From the IMG/VR virus record IMGVR_UViG_3300025870_000013, positions 1 through 64,000 of that record: DNA of 64,000 nucleotides; one strand, given 5' to 3'. Below, piece after piece: positions 7,990-16,190 of this stretch. A model generated the notes under the pieces. The model saw only the letters and a list, made by a program, of their open reading frames with translations, was not told where the DNA came from and made no database searches. This DNA comes from a virus. The position numbers and the translations under genes were made by a program. Each line of letters starts with the position of its first letter. Positions within the stretch are counted from its first letter, which is position 1.

Positions 7990-8508
7990 ATGGACAAAAA
8001 AATATTATCATTCGAAGAGTATGCTGCTAATAAAAATCTAGCAAATACTGACAAATTGGCTGAAGACGAAATCGAAATCAAAGTAGACGGAGAATATGAA
8101 ATCGAAGTAGAAAAAGAAGGCGAAGACGAAAAAGAAGCGGAAACTGAAGAAGTTGAAGAGACTGAAGAAGTTGAAGAGACTGAAGAAGTTGAAGAAACTG
8201 AAGAAGTTGAAGAAACTGAAGAGGTTGCAAAAGCGGTTTCAGAAATGATGACAGAGGCATATGAATCTGCCGTCAAAGAAGCATGTGAATATGACAAAGA
8301 TGACTATCCTGACCACACTGTAGAATCATACCTTAAAGAAAACGCAGCATTAGCTGCAACATTAGTTGCTCAATCAGCAGAAGATGCGAACGCTGAGATA
8401 CATGGAGAAGGACTTACTAAAGAAATGTACGAAGCATGTCTAAACGGTATTAAAGAAGCTTATAATAAAAAGATTGATGAGCTTAAAGAAATGTACGAAG
8501 CAAAATAA
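7990..8508 (+). CDS. acidic repeat protein, possible prohead core component
   Basis: The protein starts MDKKILSFEEYAANKN, a looser version of the shared signature. Residues about 20-80 are extremely acidic and contain four and a half copies of T-E-E-V-E-E. The C-terminal half is helical (EMMTEAYESAVKEACEYD, KEMYEACLNGIKEAYNKK) and ends in a probable coiled coil. Highly acidic small proteins (gp67, gp68) and the scaffold gp22 occupy the prohead core in T4, so a core/scaffold role is my inference from composition and neighbours. A cytoplasmic DNA mimic is the main alternative. It is the last gene before a terminator-like hairpin. Confidence 0.68.
   Translation: MDKKILSFEEYAANKNLANTDKLAEDEIEIKVDGEYEIEVEKEGEDEKEAETEEVEETEEVEETEEVEETEEVEETEEVAKAVSEMMTEAYESAVKEACEYDKDDYPDHTVESYLKENAALAATLVAQSAEDANAEIHGEGLTKEMYEACLNGIKEAYNKKIDELKEMYEAK
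8143..8226 (+). repeat. 18-bp tandem repeat encoding TEEVEE
   Basis: Units at 8143-8160, 8161-8178, 8179-8196 and 8197-8214 plus a 12-nt partial unit. Units differ only by synonymous gag/gaa changes, which fits recent slippage or unequal recombination. Confidence 0.9.
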
Positions 8509-8535
8509 TCCAAGTATCATCGGATTAAACTTTTT

Positions 8536-8568
8536 AAAGGGTTCATGTATAATACATGGACCCTTTTT
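8536..8568 (+). terminator. intrinsic terminator overlapping a start codon
   Basis: The arms 8536-8549 and 8553-8566 pair over 14 bp with one G-T wobble around a 3-nt TAA loop; the 3' arm runs into T 8564-8568. The hairpin is long enough for a terminator, with A's on the 5' side, so it could work in both directions. An ATG at 8556 lies inside the 3' arm. Confidence 0.75.
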
Positions 8569-8582
8569 ATTTAAGAGACAAT

Positions 8583-9089
8583 ATGCCTAGAATTCCAGTA
8601 GAATTAATATACATGCAAATGGCTTACCAAATAGCCAAATTATCTTACGCTAAACGTAGACGCGTTGGATGTATTATTGTAAAAGATACTCAGATTATAT
8701 CAACAGGTTACAATGGTACGCCATATGACTTTGATAATGACTGCGAAGAGGAACAAATCAGATATGTAGACAATCCTGATCATATGCAAATTCTAATAGA
8801 GAAGGGATATGAGTGTGAAGGTGTTTGTTGTTCTAAAGAGGTAACTAAACGAGAAGTATTACATGCAGAATCAAATGCGTTGGCAAAAATCAGTAAATCT
8901 ACACTTTCTTCTGAAGGTGCAGATATGTACGTGACCACGTGTCCATGCTTTGACTGCGCAAAATTAATTATTCAATCAGGTATTAAGCGAGTATTTTATT
9001 CAGAAGACTATAGAGATATGGGCGGAGTAGAATTATTAAGGAAAGCTGGTATCGAAGTAAATGAAGTTATATGTTGGAACGATCTATAG
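8583..9089 (+). CDS. cd: dCMP deaminase
   Basis: Zinc-dependent deoxycytidylate deaminase, converting dCMP to dUMP for dTMP synthesis. The zinc site is clear: HAESNAL (His and catalytic Glu) and CPCFDC (the P-C-x-x-C ligands), with an RRRVGCIIVKD strand and a GYNGTP loop typical of the family. Extra cysteines (DNDCEEE, YECEGVCC) suit the second structural zinc site of the T4 dCMP deaminase group. I prefer the ATG at 8583 (MPRIPVELIYMQM); the frame is open to ATG 8556, but that codon lies in a terminator hairpin and would add nine residues not expected in the family. The 3' end overlaps the helicase gene by 19 nt. Confidence 0.93.
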   Translation: MPRIPVELIYMQMAYQIAKLSYAKRRRVGCIIVKDTQIISTGYNGTPYDFDNDCEEEQIRYVDNPDHMQILIEKGYECEGVCCSKEVTKREVLHAESNALAKISKSTLSSEGADMYVTTCPCFDCAKLIIQSGIKRVFYSEDYRDMGGVELLRKAGIEVNEVICWNDL

Positions 9090-10801
9090 ATCAAATTATT
9101 CAAAAAACATTAGACGAAAATGTATTTGGAGAATCTTTTACATTTAGAAAAGGACAAAGAGAAATTGTTACTAAGATATGTGAAACATATTTAGAGGATC
9201 CAAAATCAACATTAGTCATTGATGCACCCACTGGTGCTGGTAAATCACTTATAGCTATGTGGTCAGCACATGTATTAAAAGAACTTGGTAATAGAGGTTA
9301 TATGGTAACTAGTGACCTGAGTCTCCAGGACCAATATGAGTCTGACTTTTATAAATATGGATTACGATGGCCATCAATTAAGGGAGTTGATAATTATGAA
9401 TGTTCTGTTAATGGTCTGCCATTTTCCCTCGGAGATTGTAAACTAAAAGGAATGGGATATGAACAAGCAGAATCTTTATCATGTTATGGATCATGTGAAT
9501 ATCTTCAAAATAGACGAAGAGCGATAGATCAACCTATCTCTTTATTAAATTATTCTTTTTGGTTAATTCAAAGAAATTATGTTGAGGCCAAAATGGAACA
9601 AGAAGAAAGAACAGTGCCATTTGAACAACGTGATTTTGTTTTCTTTGACGAAGCACATAGAGTTGACGATATAGTTCAAAGTCATTTTAGCCCTAGAATA
9701 GATCAGACTATTGTAGACAAAATGGTAACTTTAAATAGATTTGCAAGTAAGCAAGGATTTCAAGAAGCCACATATACAAAAAATAAAATACAACATCTTG
9801 TAAATGAAATGATGTCAGGTGACAAGCATGACGTGTTTTCGGCTATGAGTGAATTTGAAAGAATATTACACGGTTTTGGTAAAGTCAGAAAGATTGCTAA
9901 TAAATTAGCTAAAAGAAGATACGGAAATACTGGAGTACCAAAAGATTGGCAAACTTCATTTGGACATTTTGATAGACTTAAGGACGTTCATTGTAAAGTT
10001 GAAGATTATTTAAGTTTGATCAAAGAAGTTGGAATTGATAAAATGGTTTTAGATCAAAACGAACATGAAGCAAAATTCATGTGTGTAGAAGAAAGTTTAA
10101 TGATTAATAAATATCTACATGAGAAGGCTGACTTTAAAGTTTTTATGAGTGCAACTATTGGAGATCCTAAGGCATTTGTTAAGATAATGGGAATTAAGAA
10201 CGCTAAGTTTATCAGAATGGACAATGTGTTTAATTATGATAAATCTCCTATTGTATTTGTTAATAGACATAAGCTTTCGTTTAGAGAAAGAGAAAAAAGT
10301 TTACCTAAAGTTGTAAAAATCTTAGATCAGATTATATCTAAACATAAAGGTCAGCGTGGTGTTATACACACTGGATCTTATGCATTTACTAATTTTATAA
10401 AACAAAATTCTAAACATACATTTAGACTTATGGATTATGAAAACTCCAAAGAGAAATCGGTAATGTTAGATTTGTTTAAAAAGAAAGAAGGTGCTGTATT
10501 GATGGGACCTTCGTTATTAGAAGGTTTAGATTTAAAGGATGATATAAGTAGATTTCAAATATTCTTTAAAGTTCCATACCCATCATTAGGTGATCCTTTA
10601 ATTAAAGCTAAAATGCAAACGTCAAATGAGTGGTACGATTGGAAAACTGGAATTAGCATTATGCAAGGTGTTGGAAGATCTGTAAGAAATGAAAATGATT
10701 GGGCAGTGACTTATGTTTTAGATGCATGCTTTAGAAGTTTGATATATAAACCAGGATTCTTCCCTCCAAGTTTCACAGAGAGGGTTAAGACTATAAAATA
10801 A
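9071..10801 (+). CDS. XPD/DinG-type superfamily 2 DNA helicase
   Basis: A 576-residue ATP-dependent helicase. Walker A is DAPTGAGKS at residues 51-59, and DEAH at 193-196 is preceded by FVFF. Four cysteines between these motifs (Cys111, 123, 138, 142) are placed as the 4Fe-4S ligands of the XPD/DinG family. Motif III is MSATIGDPKAF, and motif VI is QGVGRSVRNENDW near the C terminus, after a GPSLLEGLDLKDD segment. The family unwinds 5'-3' and acts in repair or in resolving replication obstacles. It is distinct from the UvsW-like helicase later in the window. It overlaps the dCMP deaminase gene, a coupling that fits an early nucleotide/DNA metabolism unit. Confidence 0.92.
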   Translation: MLERSIDQIIQKTLDENVFGESFTFRKGQREIVTKICETYLEDPKSTLVIDAPTGAGKSLIAMWSAHVLKELGNRGYMVTSDLSLQDQYESDFYKYGLRWPSIKGVDNYECSVNGLPFSLGDCKLKGMGYEQAESLSCYGSCEYLQNRRRAIDQPISLLNYSFWLIQRNYVEAKMEQEERTVPFEQRDFVFFDEAHRVDDIVQSHFSPRIDQTIVDKMVTLNRFASKQGFQEATYTKNKIQHLVNEMMSGDKHDVFSAMSEFERILHGFGKVRKIANKLAKRRYGNTGVPKDWQTSFGHFDRLKDVHCKVEDYLSLIKEVGIDKMVLDQNEHEAKFMCVEESLMINKYLHEKADFKVFMSATIGDPKAFVKIMGIKNAKFIRMDNVFNYDKSPIVFVNRHKLSFREREKSLPKVVKILDQIISKHKGQRGVIHTGSYAFTNFIKQNSKHTFRLMDYENSKEKSVMLDLFKKKEGAVLMGPSLLEGLDLKDDISRFQIFFKVPYPSLGDPLIKAKMQTSNEWYDWKTGISIMQGVGRSVRNENDWAVTYVLDACFRSLIYKPGFFPPSFTERVKTIK

Positions 10802-10812
10802 AATCTATTATT

Positions 10813-11739
10813 ATGAAAAAACTACTTGCAATTATCTCGTTAATTATGTTATCATCATGCGGAGCCAGTTGGCAATTGTCTACGCTTAACCATGATCCAA
10901 TATATGAAGACGAAAATTATATAGTGGTTTCAGATGATGTTAAGATAGACACATTAAGTGAATTTCAGTTTAGAAATAAATTAAGAACAGACATTGGTTT
11001 TAGATTAGATTTTGCACGATATGCTTTAAGTCAACCGAGATCATTTGATTGGAATAACAGATTGTTAGGAAGACAATATGATTCTAGATGGAATTCTTAT
11101 TATTGGAATAGAGATCAAATGTGGAATGATTGGGCTTGGGGTTATACAGGCTGGAATTCTTGGGGTTCTCCTCATAGATGGTCACCATTTGGATATGATA
11201 GATGGGGATATAATATGCACTATGGTTGGAATAATCACGGTTGGGGATATAACAACTGGATGGGCAATGTCCATTATGGAAATGGTTACTATAATAACTG
11301 GGGCTGGAATAACTATTATGGAAATGGCTGGAGACGTGGCAACACCGCATACATTTATGGCAGAAGAGGAACTACAACTACAAGAAATGGTAGAGCACAT
11401 GCTTCTATGATAGAATCTACTAAAAGAACTACAAAACCGAGAAGAGTTATTAGAACTAATACTGCACCAATTAATAACAATACCACAAAACCGAGAAGAG
11501 TTATTAGAGAGAAGCCAGTAGTTCCTGTGATTAGAAACAATAATACAAGGCCCAACAATAATACAAGGCCAGTAATTAGAAACAATAATACAAGGCCAGT
11601 AATTAGAAACAATAATACAAGGCCTACATATAACAATAACACAAGACCTACATATAACAATAACACAAGACCTACGAATACTTCTAGACCAACTACGACA
11701 ACTAGAAAAAGTGGATCTAATACTAGAAAAGGTAACTAA
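10813..11739 (+). CDS. aromatic/Asn-rich lipoprotein
   Basis: The N terminus MKKLLAIISLIMLSSCGAS is a lipoprotein signal peptide with lipobox LSSC and modified Cys18. Residues about 30-75 form a short ordered segment. Residues about 77-180 are exceptionally rich in Trp, Tyr, Asn and Gly (patterns such as GWNNHGWGYNNW), and the C-terminal third is basic low-complexity sequence built from TKPRRVIR and NNNTRP repeats. It would be lipidated and exposed on the host envelope. Such proteins are common in Bacteroidota, so the gene may be host-derived. A role in receptor masking or superinfection exclusion is possible but not shown. Large antisense frames here are composition shadows. Confidence 0.78.
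   Translation: MKKLLAIISLIMLSSCGASWQLSTLNHDPIYEDENYIVVSDDVKIDTLSEFQFRNKLRTDIGFRLDFARYALSQPRSFDWNNRLLGRQYDSRWNSYYWNRDQMWNDWAWGYTGWNSWGSPHRWSPFGYDRWGYNMHYGWNNHGWGYNNWMGNVHYGNGYYNNWGWNNYYGNGWRRGNTAYIYGRRGTTTTRNGRAHASMIESTKRTTKPRRVIRTNTAPINNNTTKPRRVIREKPVVPVIRNNNTRPNNNTRPVIRNNNTRPVIRNNNTRPTYNNNTRPTYNNNTRPTNTSRPTTTTRKSGSNTRKGN
11536..11681 (+). repeat. tandem NNNTRP-coding repeats
   Basis: The unit aacaataatacaagg and close variants recur about six times with spacers coding PVIR or PTY, making the Arg/Asn-rich tail of the lipoprotein. Two related TKPRRVIR-coding units lie just upstream (from about 11430 and 11487). Confidence 0.8.
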
Positions 11740-11749
11740 AATAAAATAA

Positions 11750-11980
11750 ATGGGATTTAACAAATTATGGCTTCCTGAAGTAGAAAGCCTACAAGAACAA
11801 CTAGAAAAATTAGGTGAAATAGAATTTGGTAAACATTGGCTGAGACGATTTCAAAAGTCTGATGCCACTATTGGATCAAACGAATCACATGAATTTATTA
11901 AACCTTTTACAGATTTCGCATATAATGAATACAAACAAATATTTGTAAAAAATGAAATGGATACAGATATTAATAAATAA
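11750..11980 (+). CDS. hypothetical protein, 76 aa
   Basis: A small soluble protein starting ten bases after the lipoprotein stop. It contains an amphipathic helix (VESLQEQLEKLGEIEFG) and an aromatic C-terminal part. No motif or family is recognised. It is followed four bases later by the next start, so it belongs to the run of small genes leading towards the tail block. Confidence 0.65.
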   Translation: MGFNKLWLPEVESLQEQLEKLGEIEFGKHWLRRFQKSDATIGSNESHEFIKPFTDFAYNEYKQIFVKNEMDTDINK

Positions 11981-11984
11981 AATC

Positions 11985-12584
11985 ATGAGTAAAAAAGAGA
12001 CGAATCAATTTTATGTTTGGGTTAAATCAGAAAGATCAGGTGAAGTTGTAGAGATATCTGAAATTCAAACAGATAAACAGTGGTTAGAATTTACAGATGG
12101 TACTAGATGTAACATAAATGTTGTTACAGAATTTCTACTCCCGGCTTCTGATATAGATCAAGCACATCAAATAGCAAAAGATTTTGGTGGAATTGTATCT
12201 GAAAACACAGAATCTGCAAGACCAGTAAGACCAAAAAGAGATGCAGAACCTGAAGCTGCAAGACCAGTAAGACCAAAAAGAGATGCAGAACCAGTAGCTG
12301 AGGTTAATGTAATGCAAGAGATGCTCAAAAAAATGAGTGCAAAAAACAAAGCTTCTATGCCTGTTAAAATTAATATTCCTTCTAAAGAAATATATGCATT
12401 GCTTAAAGATCAGATGGACATCACTAAAAAAGACTTGAATGGCCAAATTGGAGCGCTCGTAGAAGATCAGATAGATAACCTAAGAGAGCAGTTAAAAGAA
12501 CAAATCGAATCATTTATTAATAATTATTATAATGGAAGAACAAACAACACAAGCACAAAAGACAGAGACGCAATCGATTCCTAA
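11985..12584 (+). CDS. hypothetical protein with RPVRPKRDAEP repeat and coiled coil, 199 aa
   Basis: I choose ATG 11985 (MSKKETNQFYVW), five bases after the preceding stop; an upstream ATG at 11952 lies inside that gene. The N-terminal 75 residues look like a small beta domain (FYVWVKSERSGEVVEISEIQ, TDGTRCNINVVTEFLLP). Two direct ARPVRPKRDAEP repeats follow, then an amphipathic, probably coiled-coil segment to the end (LNGQIGALVEDQIDNLREQ). Architecture suggests an oligomeric protein with a flexible basic/acidic linker. Function unknown. Its end overlaps the next gene by 53 nt. Confidence 0.72.
   Translation: MSKKETNQFYVWVKSERSGEVVEISEIQTDKQWLEFTDGTRCNINVVTEFLLPASDIDQAHQIAKDFGGIVSENTESARPVRPKRDAEPEAARPVRPKRDAEPVAEVNVMQEMLKKMSAKNKASMPVKINIPSKEIYALLKDQMDITKKDLNGQIGALVEDQIDNLREQLKEQIESFINNYYNGRTNNTSTKDRDAIDS
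12216..12292 (+). repeat. 35-nt direct repeat, 42-nt period
   Basis: Positions 12216-12250 and 12258-12292 are identical (gcaagaccagtaagacc onward to gcagaacc). They encode the duplicated ARPVRPKRDAEP block and would permit slippage. Confidence 0.85.
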
Positions 12585-12945
12585 TCGTAGAGAGCGTAGA
12601 TACAGATTAAAACAACAAGGTGTATTAAAATATCTTAGTAAAAAGAATTTCTTAGATCCTATTCGTGCAAACTTCAGAGCTGAAAATATGAAAACTGGAG
12701 AAAAGATTCAATCTATAAGAAAGGAAGCTATAGATAAACAATTAGAAGCTGACTTCATGATTAAATTAGAAAGCATGAAAGCGACATGGTATGAAATTGG
12801 ATATAACTCTAAAGAAATTGAATTATTAGAAGAGGCTGCAGCTATTCACTTTGCAAAAGATAAATCTACTTGGAAAGATGATAAAAAAGAAGCAAAAGAA
12901 TTAAGAAAAAAAGCTAAAGATTCTTTAGCATCTAGAAAACAATAA
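12532..12945 (+). CDS. hypothetical protein, 137 aa, basic helical
   Basis: The protein opens with a polar Gln/Thr-rich stretch and a basic NRRERRYRLKQQG segment, then long charged helices rich in Lys, Glu and Ala, ending in KKAKDSLASRKQ. Net basic helices suggest nucleic-acid binding or scaffolding, but no family is recognised. The 53-nt overlap with the previous gene is unusual for this window. The basic segment at residues 19-30 lies within the region after the overlap, so a later start is possible but would lose it. Confidence 0.68.
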   Translation: MEEQTTQAQKTETQSIPNRRERRYRLKQQGVLKYLSKKNFLDPIRANFRAENMKTGEKIQSIRKEAIDKQLEADFMIKLESMKATWYEIGYNSKEIELLEEAAAIHFAKDKSTWKDDKKEAKELRKKAKDSLASRKQ

Positions 12946-12948
12946 TAT

Positions 12949-13272
12949 ATGTTAAGTATTGGTATTGAGCCCGCAGATAATGGTGTAATAAAAACACTAG
13001 TAGATGATAACATCAATGGAGGTGGAGAAGACTTTGAGGCTCGTCAAGTTTATGAATTTGAAGGGCCAATGAAAAGATCAAATCAAGTTAAGTTTTTAAA
13101 AGATTTAATATTTGATTTAGGAATGGACGTAGGAACTGAAATAGACAATGATCTTCTTCAGATATATGTCGGATGGGGTGCACAACACATAAGTACATCT
13201 GACAACGAAATTAAAAATAAAATCCAAATCTTAGAGAAAGAAATCAAAAGACTTGGATCCATGTTAAAATAA
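12949..13272 (+). CDS. hypothetical protein, 107 aa
   Basis: A small acidic protein with no recognisable motif. Residues 45-80 alternate hydrophobic strands and helices (VKFLKDLIFDLGMDVG, LLQIYVGWGAQH), and the last 25 residues form a charged helix with heptad character (IKNKIQILEKEIKRLGSM), so it may oligomerise. The stop overlaps the next gene's ATG by one base. Position ahead of the tail genes gives no firm functional hint. Confidence 0.66.
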   Translation: MLSIGIEPADNGVIKTLVDDNINGGGEDFEARQVYEFEGPMKRSNQVKFLKDLIFDLGMDVGTEIDNDLLQIYVGWGAQHISTSDNEIKNKIQILEKEIKRLGSMLK

Positions 13273-13685
13273 TGAATGTAAAAATAGAAGGAGTTTGGTG
13301 TAAAACAAGGACAGAGTTTGATAAGTTGTCTAAAAAAGGTGACTATGATTTGTCAGTGTCGTATTACGATATATTTAATCGTTTGATTAAAAGTGATCCT
13401 AATAATGCCGAGCCTTCTAATATTATTATTTCTATATACATTAGAAAAAGTATTCAAAAGGTTTTATGGGATTTAGATGAAAAAGAAGAACGCAATGATG
13501 TTAAAATTCTTTACATGTTTAAATCCTTAAGTGCAGATACCGTTAATGGTTTCAGGGACTTTATTAACTCTATGGTTGAAGAAGATTGTGAATTAGATTT
13601 ACTTGTGGTTAATAGATGCGACTTTCCAAAAACAGGCGTCTTAAGTAAATTTGACAATGTTCGATTCATAGATAACAATGATTAA
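13272..13685 (+). CDS. hypothetical protein, 137 aa
   Basis: Unrecognised alpha/beta-looking protein. Strand-like segments (NIIISIYIRK, KILYMFKSL, ELDLLVVNRCD) alternate with helices, which would suit a small Rossmann-like or regulatory fold, but there are no conserved nucleotide-binding motifs. It starts on the last base of the upstream gene and overlaps the next gene by 8 nt, so expression is likely coupled through this set. Confidence 0.66.
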   Translation: MNVKIEGVWCKTRTEFDKLSKKGDYDLSVSYYDIFNRLIKSDPNNAEPSNIIISIYIRKSIQKVLWDLDEKEERNDVKILYMFKSLSADTVNGFRDFINSMVEEDCELDLLVVNRCDFPKTGVLSKFDNVRFIDNND

Positions 13686-14277
13686 ACACAAACTCTTTTC
13701 TAAGGGTGATCAGATTCATGCCCTTATTTCTACTACACAACAACCTAACTTATTAATTCCTGTTAGGGCTACAATTTATGATGTTAAGTTCGATGACGTA
13801 AATCCTCAATATCAGCTTAGAATTAAAAAGTTCTATGATCCAGTATATTTCTTAAAAAAGAATCTTTTTGGTGGACGATTTATTAAAAACTTTGAGGGAA
13901 AGGACACTAAAATAAATTTAAAAAGAGGTTTATATTCTACGGTTGCAGATATTGAGAACAATATATTCAATGGTGCCAAATGGAAACAATATATGATTGT
14001 AGTAGACTCTGTGTTCTGTACGAGAACTCGGGTTGAACAAGAAAATCTTTTTAATAGAATACAAACCTTCCATGTTGAGATGAAACTGAAAGAGTTATAT
14101 GAGCTAGTAAATAGATCTTCATATAGAAACGGTGAATTTTATTGGCACACAAAGGGTGAATACGTAAAATCTTTACAAAAATTTTTAGGAGATAAATATC
14201 CTAAAGATGACAAATGGTCTGATAATCTACTATATAGACCTGATACCGATGAGATGGACAACGTTGAATGGGTATAA
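13678..14277 (+). CDS. hypothetical protein, 199 aa
   Basis: The protein starts MIKHKLFSKGDQIHALIS. Its first half looks beta-rich (LLIPVRATIYDVKFD, YQLRIKKFYDPVYFLKKN), followed by helices and an aromatic YRNGEFYWHTKGEYVKSL segment. No family recognised. It is the last gene before the large tail/baseplate genes and ends in a TATAAATA sequence that may begin the next transcription unit. A tail-assembly role is possible by position only. Confidence 0.66.
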   Translation: MIKHKLFSKGDQIHALISTTQQPNLLIPVRATIYDVKFDDVNPQYQLRIKKFYDPVYFLKKNLFGGRFIKNFEGKDTKINLKRGLYSTVADIENNIFNGAKWKQYMIVVDSVFCTRTRVEQENLFNRIQTFHVEMKLKELYELVNRSSYRNGEFYWHTKGEYVKSLQKFLGDKYPKDDKWSDNLLYRPDTDEMDNVEWV

Positions 14278-14280
14278 ATA
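14273..14280 (+). promoter_or_regulatory. TATAAATA, identical to the T4 late promoter core
   Basis: The octamer TATAAATA overlaps the stop of the preceding gene and lies 59 nt upstream of ATG 14332. T4-type late promoters consist essentially of this -10 octamer. In such AT-rich DNA a chance match is possible, but the position ahead of the tail block is right. Confidence 0.5.
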
Positions 14281-14331
14281 TATTATCCTACTATAATACG
14301 TAGATATATATAAAAAAAGAAATTCATATTT

Positions 14332-16176
14332 ATGTCTGGAATTGGTAATGATGCAAATTTTATTTTTAAGAAGGTTTTAAATGTTGTTGATAAAACCACA
14401 GGTTTAGAAGTATCTGAATATTTTTATGATGATACTGTAAATGGAAGAGAAGTTATAACTAGAACACCAAAATCCGGTGCTCTTGATTCTCCTAAACCAT
14501 CGGCAGCAGACCAGAAAGGAACTGGAAAAACAACTTTAAGTCAAGAAAATGTTTTTGGAGAAGCACAAAGCGGAAGTTCAATGTATCCTGAAAAAGGTGT
14601 AGATTCCAGAGCATATCCTATAAAATCCGTAGTGAGCGGTGAAAAAGGAGACACATATGAAGACAAAGGTGAAACAGTTACTTTTGGAAAAGCTCCTCGA
14701 AGTTTATTTAATAATTGGACATTACATAGATATCAAAACAGGGCAGGTACAGTTTCAGAAGACTCTGGTACAGAATACAATGGTAAAACATATAATAAAC
14801 CAGTAACTGCTGCATTAGCACAAAACTTACAAAAAAATCCAACAGCAAGAAATATTGTAGAGTATTCACAGTCTGTTGGAGGTGCATGCTTCTCTTATAG
14901 TTATAGTGATTTCATTCAAATGGAGCATTATGGCCAAATATCTAATGATTATTTAGTTACACTTAGAAGATTCGCATATCCTGTAGGTGATGACTTATTA
15001 AGTCCTAAAACTGCAGGAACCAAAGGTAAAAAAGTAGATTCTTCTGCGCCTGATTTGGCAAGAGCTATAACGTGGTTATCTCCGGGTTTAGGTAATGATT
15101 TAAAAGAAATATTAAAATTCACAACTGGATATCAATGGAAAGAAGCTAAATCACAAATACAAGATGCAGCATCAAGACAATCTGATAGAGGTCAAGCTGG
15201 AGCCGCAATTGATAATAGTAAATATGGTGCTGCGATCGAATCGGGTTTAAATGGTTTTACATCGGTTCAAGCTGCAAAACTTAGAAACGTAGGTAACGTA
15301 GATCATACTAAAGAAACTTACCCAAACAAAGTATTTGGACCTCTTAATATTATAGATAAAGTTTTTGCTAGAGAAAAAGGACTTAAATTTGAACAAGAAT
15401 TTAAATTAACTTTTCATTATGATCTAAAGGCATATCCAGGTACTAGTCCAAAGGTTGCATTTATGGATACACTAGCCAATGTATTGGCACTTACATATAG
15501 TAACGCACCATTTTGGGGAGGAGCTACTAGATTTTCTGGAACTGGTGCAACTGGAAAACCATTCGGTGATACGTCTTTATTAGAGAAAGGTGATTATGCT
15601 GGTTATTTAGGTTCTATTGCTGACACTCTTGCAGGTATGGGTGGTAATTTTATGGATCAACTTAAGAAAACTGCAAGTAATATTAAAAACGGTGAAGGTA
15701 TTAATAAAATTCTAGGTGATTCTTCTATTCTTGAAAATATCGTAGGTGGAGGTTTAATGAAAATGATGGGAGGACCTAGTGGTAGTGAAACAATTAAAGC
15801 TTTTTTAACAGGTGATCCTACTGGAAACTGGCACGTGACTATAGGTAATCCAATGAATCCTATAATGGTATGCGGAAACTTATGTTTAGAAGATACTAAT
15901 TTTTCATTTGAAGGACCACTCGGTTTTGAAGGATTTCCTACTAAACTGAAAGTTGAAACTACTTTAAAACCTGGAAGACCAAGAGATAAAACAGATATTG
16001 AATCTATGTTTAATGCTGGTCGAGGTAGAATGTATTTACAACCAGAATGGGGTGAAGGTGAAGGAATAGACATAGATGCAATGTTAAATGTGGATGCATA
16101 TGGAGATAAATCTGGAAAAGGAAATCTTGCTAATAAACCATATATGAGTAGATTATCTGATATGTCTGCTGGTTAA
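14332..16176 (+). CDS. putative tail/baseplate structural protein, 614 aa
   Basis: This opens the structural block. The N-terminal 150 residues are polar and probably extended. Residues about 185-215 (GGACFSYSYSDFIQMEHYG) and 355-400 (FKLTFHYDLKAYPG, ALTYSNAPFWGGATRF) look like packed beta structure. The C-terminal third (GNWHVTIGNPMNPIMVCGN, FSFEGPLGFEGFPTKLKVE, GRMYLQPEWGEGEG) is another beta-rich region typical of tube or baseplate proteins. No precise T4 counterpart is recognised. The gene order, directly before gp53-, gp27- and gp5-like genes, supports a baseplate or tube-cap location. Confidence 0.6.
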   Translation: MSGIGNDANFIFKKVLNVVDKTTGLEVSEYFYDDTVNGREVITRTPKSGALDSPKPSAADQKGTGKTTLSQENVFGEAQSGSSMYPEKGVDSRAYPIKSVVSGEKGDTYEDKGETVTFGKAPRSLFNNWTLHRYQNRAGTVSEDSGTEYNGKTYNKPVTAALAQNLQKNPTARNIVEYSQSVGGACFSYSYSDFIQMEHYGQISNDYLVTLRRFAYPVGDDLLSPKTAGTKGKKVDSSAPDLARAITWLSPGLGNDLKEILKFTTGYQWKEAKSQIQDAASRQSDRGQAGAAIDNSKYGAAIESGLNGFTSVQAAKLRNVGNVDHTKETYPNKVFGPLNIIDKVFAREKGLKFEQEFKLTFHYDLKAYPGTSPKVAFMDTLANVLALTYSNAPFWGGATRFSGTGATGKPFGDTSLLEKGDYAGYLGSIADTLAGMGGNFMDQLKKTASNIKNGEGINKILGDSSILENIVGGGLMKMMGGPSGSETIKAFLTGDPTGNWHVTIGNPMNPIMVCGNLCLEDTNFSFEGPLGFEGFPTKLKVETTLKPGRPRDKTDIESMFNAGRGRMYLQPEWGEGEGIDIDAMLNVDAYGDKSGKGNLANKPYMSRLSDMSAG

Positions 16177-16190
16177 AATAAACTAATAGG

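Noticed and set aside
7977-8297. 106-residue minus-strand Ser-rich frame
   Set aside because: Exact complement of the 18-bp acidic repeat; a shadow.
8556-8582. Nine-residue N-terminal extension of dCMP deaminase from ATG 8556
   Set aside because: The ATG is in the 3' arm of a terminator hairpin; ATG 8583 gives the expected family start. Not fully excluded.
11182-11763. 193-residue minus-strand frame over the lipoprotein gene
   Set aside because: Ser/Cys/Ile-rich mirror of the repetitive Asn/Arg/Gly/Trp codons; no start context, no neighbours on that strand.
15657-16073. 138-residue minus-strand frame in the 614-residue structural gene
   Set aside because: Lies wholly within a well-supported + strand gene and has no recognisable protein features.
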